This document shows, piece by piece, positions 62,102 to 64,000 of a DNA stretch of 64,000 bases. Below the pieces are notes generated by a model. It was given only the letters and a program-made list of their open reading frames with translations, searched no databases and was not told the DNA's origin. Position numbers and translations under genes: made by a program. Source of the DNA: CALGLS01 sp047626155 (GTDB lineage Bacteria; Bacteroidota; Bacteroidia; Chitinophagales; Saprospiraceae); NCBI GenBank assembly GCA_047626155.1, contig JBLHRR010000003.1, positions 45,732 through 109,731 of the forward strand, read 5' to 3'. Position 1 is the stretch's first letter. The number at the start of each line of letters is the position of its first letter.

Positions 62102-63343
62102 TTAATGCCCCCTCATCAGATACGTCTTGCCATCCGCCTCTAGGGAACTAATTGTTCTTTCCGAAGTAAGATATAAGTAAATGGGGTCTCCTTTCTTTAA
62201 AGAAATTTCTAACTGGAACCTTTCGTCTTCCGGCCCCGCAGCACTGTCTTCTCGCTCTACAATTCTCTTCACTGCAAAAGTTTTTACGACATCCTCGGAA
62301 GTGCCATCTTCATAAGTAAGTATACTTCGGACCTTGACGAAGTATTCCTTTTTAATTTTATATTCCTTTCCATCCTCTTCAGGAGAGGCACCCGTTGCTA
62401 TTGGTTGTTCAGCTATTGGTTTTTCGACAGTTTCTACCTTAGGCTTTAGAGTAACCTTAGGTTTTTCGACTACCCTTTCTTCTTCTTTATCATAAGATTT
62501 AGAGGAGGATGTTCCTGAATAACCACCAAATTTTTGTCTTTTTCTAGATGATCGAGCCGCAGGCTTTTTCTCTGGAGCTGGAGCAACCTCTTGCTCTGGT
62601 TCCGGCTCCGGTTCTGGCTCTACAATAGCGACTTCAGGTACAGGCTCTTCATCCGGCACACCCAATTCAATATTGTCTTGCTCTGTTTTTTTCTTTTTCT
62701 TTTTGCCTCTTTGTTTCTTCTCGGTCTTTGTAATCTTTTCCACAAAAGTGATGGTCGTACTATCTCTTAACTGCAATCGCTCCTGAATATTTTGATCATC
62801 GTGAACACGAAGAAAGGGACGATAACTTTCACCCCATAGCTCATCTATATCCTTCAACGGCGTTTCCCAACGGTCGGTGAAATAGGCTTTTTCCTTTACC
62901 CGCAAACTCTTTGGTATTTCTGGTAAGAAAAATATCATTTCCTTATCCTTGGTCGAACGCTTAAATACTAATGCATCCACGTGACCGTATTTCGTCTGGA
63001 TAATTTTAAGGTGTCCCTGAATCGTAGGATCTCGAGCATTCATCAGGTTTAGTTTATAACCATAAGGTGCCGGGTCAATATTGTTGATGCTGTACACCCC
63101 TTTGATTTCTCCTCCATCAACATACAAATTGGCTCCAAGTACTCCAAAGGAAAAGTCGCCCATCTTGAGGTCTCTTTCCGTTTCATTGGGAACTTCCAAA
63201 CGGTTGGGTACGAAGTTATATCCATACAAGTCCAGTTGATCTTTGAATATTCGATCCGTCATGTAGCTGTATTGCTTTTGTGAAAAGCCAGTGGTATATA
63301 AAACCGTAACAGCAAGGAGTAACAGCCAGTATCGTTTTATCAT
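62102..63343 (-). CDS. Exported protein of unknown function with long charged linker
   Basis: A 413-residue exported protein. Signal peptide residues 1-21 (ending TGFSQ). Residues 22-185 are a beta-rich domain (GDFSFGVLGANLYVDGGEIK, ALVFKRSTKDKEMIFFLPEI). A long Lys/Glu/Pro-rich linker (about 195-300) contains EPEPEPEPEQEV and poly-Lys runs, and a C-terminal domain follows (EYFVKVRSILTYEDGTSEDV, FQLEISLKKGDPIYLYLTSE). I recognise no family; it looks lineage-specific. A promoter element lies 152 bases upstream. Confidence 0.7.
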   Translation of the reverse strand: MIKRYWLLLLAVTVLYTTGFSQKQYSYMTDRIFKDQLDLYGYNFVPNRLEVPNETERDLKMGDFSFGVLGANLYVDGGEIKGVYSINNIDPAPYGYKLNLMNARDPTIQGHLKIIQTKYGHVDALVFKRSTKDKEMIFFLPEIPKSLRVKEKAYFTDRWETPLKDIDELWGESYRPFLRVHDDQNIQERLQLRDSTTITFVEKITKTEKKQRGKKKKKKTEQDNIELGVPDEEPVPEVAIVEPEPEPEPEQEVAPAPEKKPAARSSRKRQKFGGYSGTSSSKSYDKEEERVVEKPKVTLKPKVETVEKPIAEQPIATGASPEEDGKEYKIKKEYFVKVRSILTYEDGTSEDVVKTFAVKRIVEREDSAAGPEDERFQLEISLKKGDPIYLYLTSERTISSLEADGKTYLMRGH

Positions 63344-63494
63344 GTTTTATTTTTTTGTGAATAAAAATGAGGAGTAACTAAAACACTCTCCTGTAGCTGA
63401 ACAATTACATTGCAAACCAATGAATTATAAGGAATGTGCATCAATAAGTTAATAATCCTACTACTTCGGGTAAGTGCGCACTATACTAATGCGA

Positions 63495-63502
63495 CAAATA
63501 TA
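63495..63502 (-). promoter_or_regulatory. Candidate -7 element for the 62102-63343 gene
   Basis: Minus-strand TATATTTG, about 150 bases before the start codon; the leader would be unusually long. Confidence 0.4.
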
Positions 63503-63654
63503 CCAACTGTATTCGAATTGGAATTATTTTGAACTTTTAAAGAATACTTAATCTTCTTTGGAATGGATTTGCAAGAATTTGCAATGGATAGGTATGGAAA
63601 TGTAGTTCTTTGGCAAATTTCATCTTCTAACATTAACCAATGAAACAAAAAAAA

Positions 63655-63777
63655 GTGAGCATGGACCAATTTTACCCCCCAATAAAGTGGTCCCGCTCAC
63701 TCCGTTTTAAAACCATTGCTGGCTTCAAAAGATCTTTGATATTTTTCTGTTCCATTTTTTCAGTACTTCAGTTAAAG
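63655..63777. repeat. Direct repeat copy 1 with hairpin
   Basis: A 123-base unit starting GTGAGC and ending GTTAAAG. Its first 46 bases form a hairpin (63655-63700): GTGAGC..GGACCA pairs with TGGTCCCGCTCAC around TTTACCCCCCAATAAAG. On the minus strand the unit also holds a 27-codon frame MEQKNIKDLLKPAMVLKRSE, not conserved in copy 2. Confidence 0.8.
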
Positions 63778-63878
63778 CACGGGGGGAATCAATGGGGGAT
63801 TTTTCTCAAAGACCTATTCTTATATGCACTCGTCTATAGATCTTCGACCTATAAATAGCATTATTATTTTTTAAAAAA

Positions 63879-64000
63879 GTAAGCAGGAACCAAATTTACC
63901 CCCCAATAAAATGGTTCCGCTTACTCCGTTTTAAGATCACTTCTGACCTTAAAGATCTTTGATGTTTTTCTGTTCCATTTTTTCAGTACTTCAGTTAAAG
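63879..64000. repeat. Direct repeat copy 2, reaching the window edge
   Basis: A 122-base unit homologous to 63655-63777. Its hairpin (63879-63924) reads GTAAGC..GAACCA pairing with TGGTTCCGCTTAC: two stem pairs differ from copy 1 by compensatory changes. The spacer between copies is 101 bases. The element may continue beyond the window. Confidence 0.8.

Noticed and set aside
63640..63858. Plus-strand ORF in the end repeat
   Set aside because: Its frame is not kept in the second repeat copy, so it is unlikely to be translated.
1..64000. CRISPR arrays, tRNA or rRNA genes and complete insertion sequences
   Set aside because: Read on both strands, I found no regular short repeats with unique spacers, no cloverleaf with a CCA-type end, no rRNA-like blocks and no intact transposase ORF.

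Overview
The window is a chromosomal segment of a Bacteroidota bacterium, most likely from the Saprospiria (Lewinella-like). The signs are a TonB-dependent receptor with a carboxypeptidase-regulatory-like N-terminus, PorV/PorQ-type and PorT-like barrels, a protein with a type IX secretion (T9SS) C-terminal sorting domain, many short-signal lipoproteins, a DUF1800/DUF1501 pair, AT-rich intergenic DNA and repeated use of the Bacteroidota -7 promoter element TAnnTTTG. I saw no rRNA, tRNA, CRISPR array, integrase or complete insertion sequence. Most of the window is ordinary core chromosome, with a few decayed accessory patches.

Layout. 0-8.2 kb: start of an ECF sigma factor, a large lipoprotein, an Lgt-family protein, glycogen synthesis (glgC, glgA), and an M48-like secreted metallopeptidase followed by a frame-broken remnant. 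8.4-13.3 kb: HAD phosphatase, medium-chain dehydrogenase, heptaheme cytochrome-TPR lipoprotein next to a HIT protein, and greA with a perfect hairpin in its leader. 13.5-22.6 kb: an apparent envelope operon of TonB-dependent receptor, 1375-residue secreted protein and PorV-like barrel; the secreted protein has a G9 tract just after its signal peptide. 23-30.6 kb: 2-hydroxyacid dehydrogenase, lipoprotein, NdpA-like nucleoid protein, OmpA-like lipoprotein, an overlooked 43-residue membrane protein, two broken secreted-protein genes and an MBL hydrolase.

30.7-45 kb: a large propeller/barrel outer-membrane protein, two exported amidohydrolase-family proteins (one with a duplicated domain), rsmG, a sigma factor overlapping a glycosyltransferase, a PlsC/GPAT-like acyltransferase and lpxK. 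45-49.6 kb: MurU-like nucleotidyltransferase, DUF554 protein, small lipoprotein and exonuclease III, then a small gene graveyard with an antitoxin-like ORF, a Uma2-like tail and an internally deleted MtfA-like gene. 49.8-56.4 kb: a DUF1573 protein with two tandem exported thioredoxin-TPR paralogues, a TPR lipoprotein, a metal-binding lipoprotein and a T9SS-sorted protein. 56.7-64 kb: DUF1800/DUF1501 pair, trmB with an alpha/beta hydrolase, an outer-membrane barrel, a lineage-specific secreted protein, and a direct repeat whose two copies carry the same hairpin with compensatory base changes.

Themes. Many genes act at the cell envelope: lipid A (lpxK), lipoprotein maturation (lgt), phospholipid acylation, outer-membrane barrels and secreted proteins. 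The main leads are the end-of-window covarying repeat, the greA leader attenuator candidate, the G9 tract in the receptor/secreted protein/PorV operon, and the clustered gene remnants.
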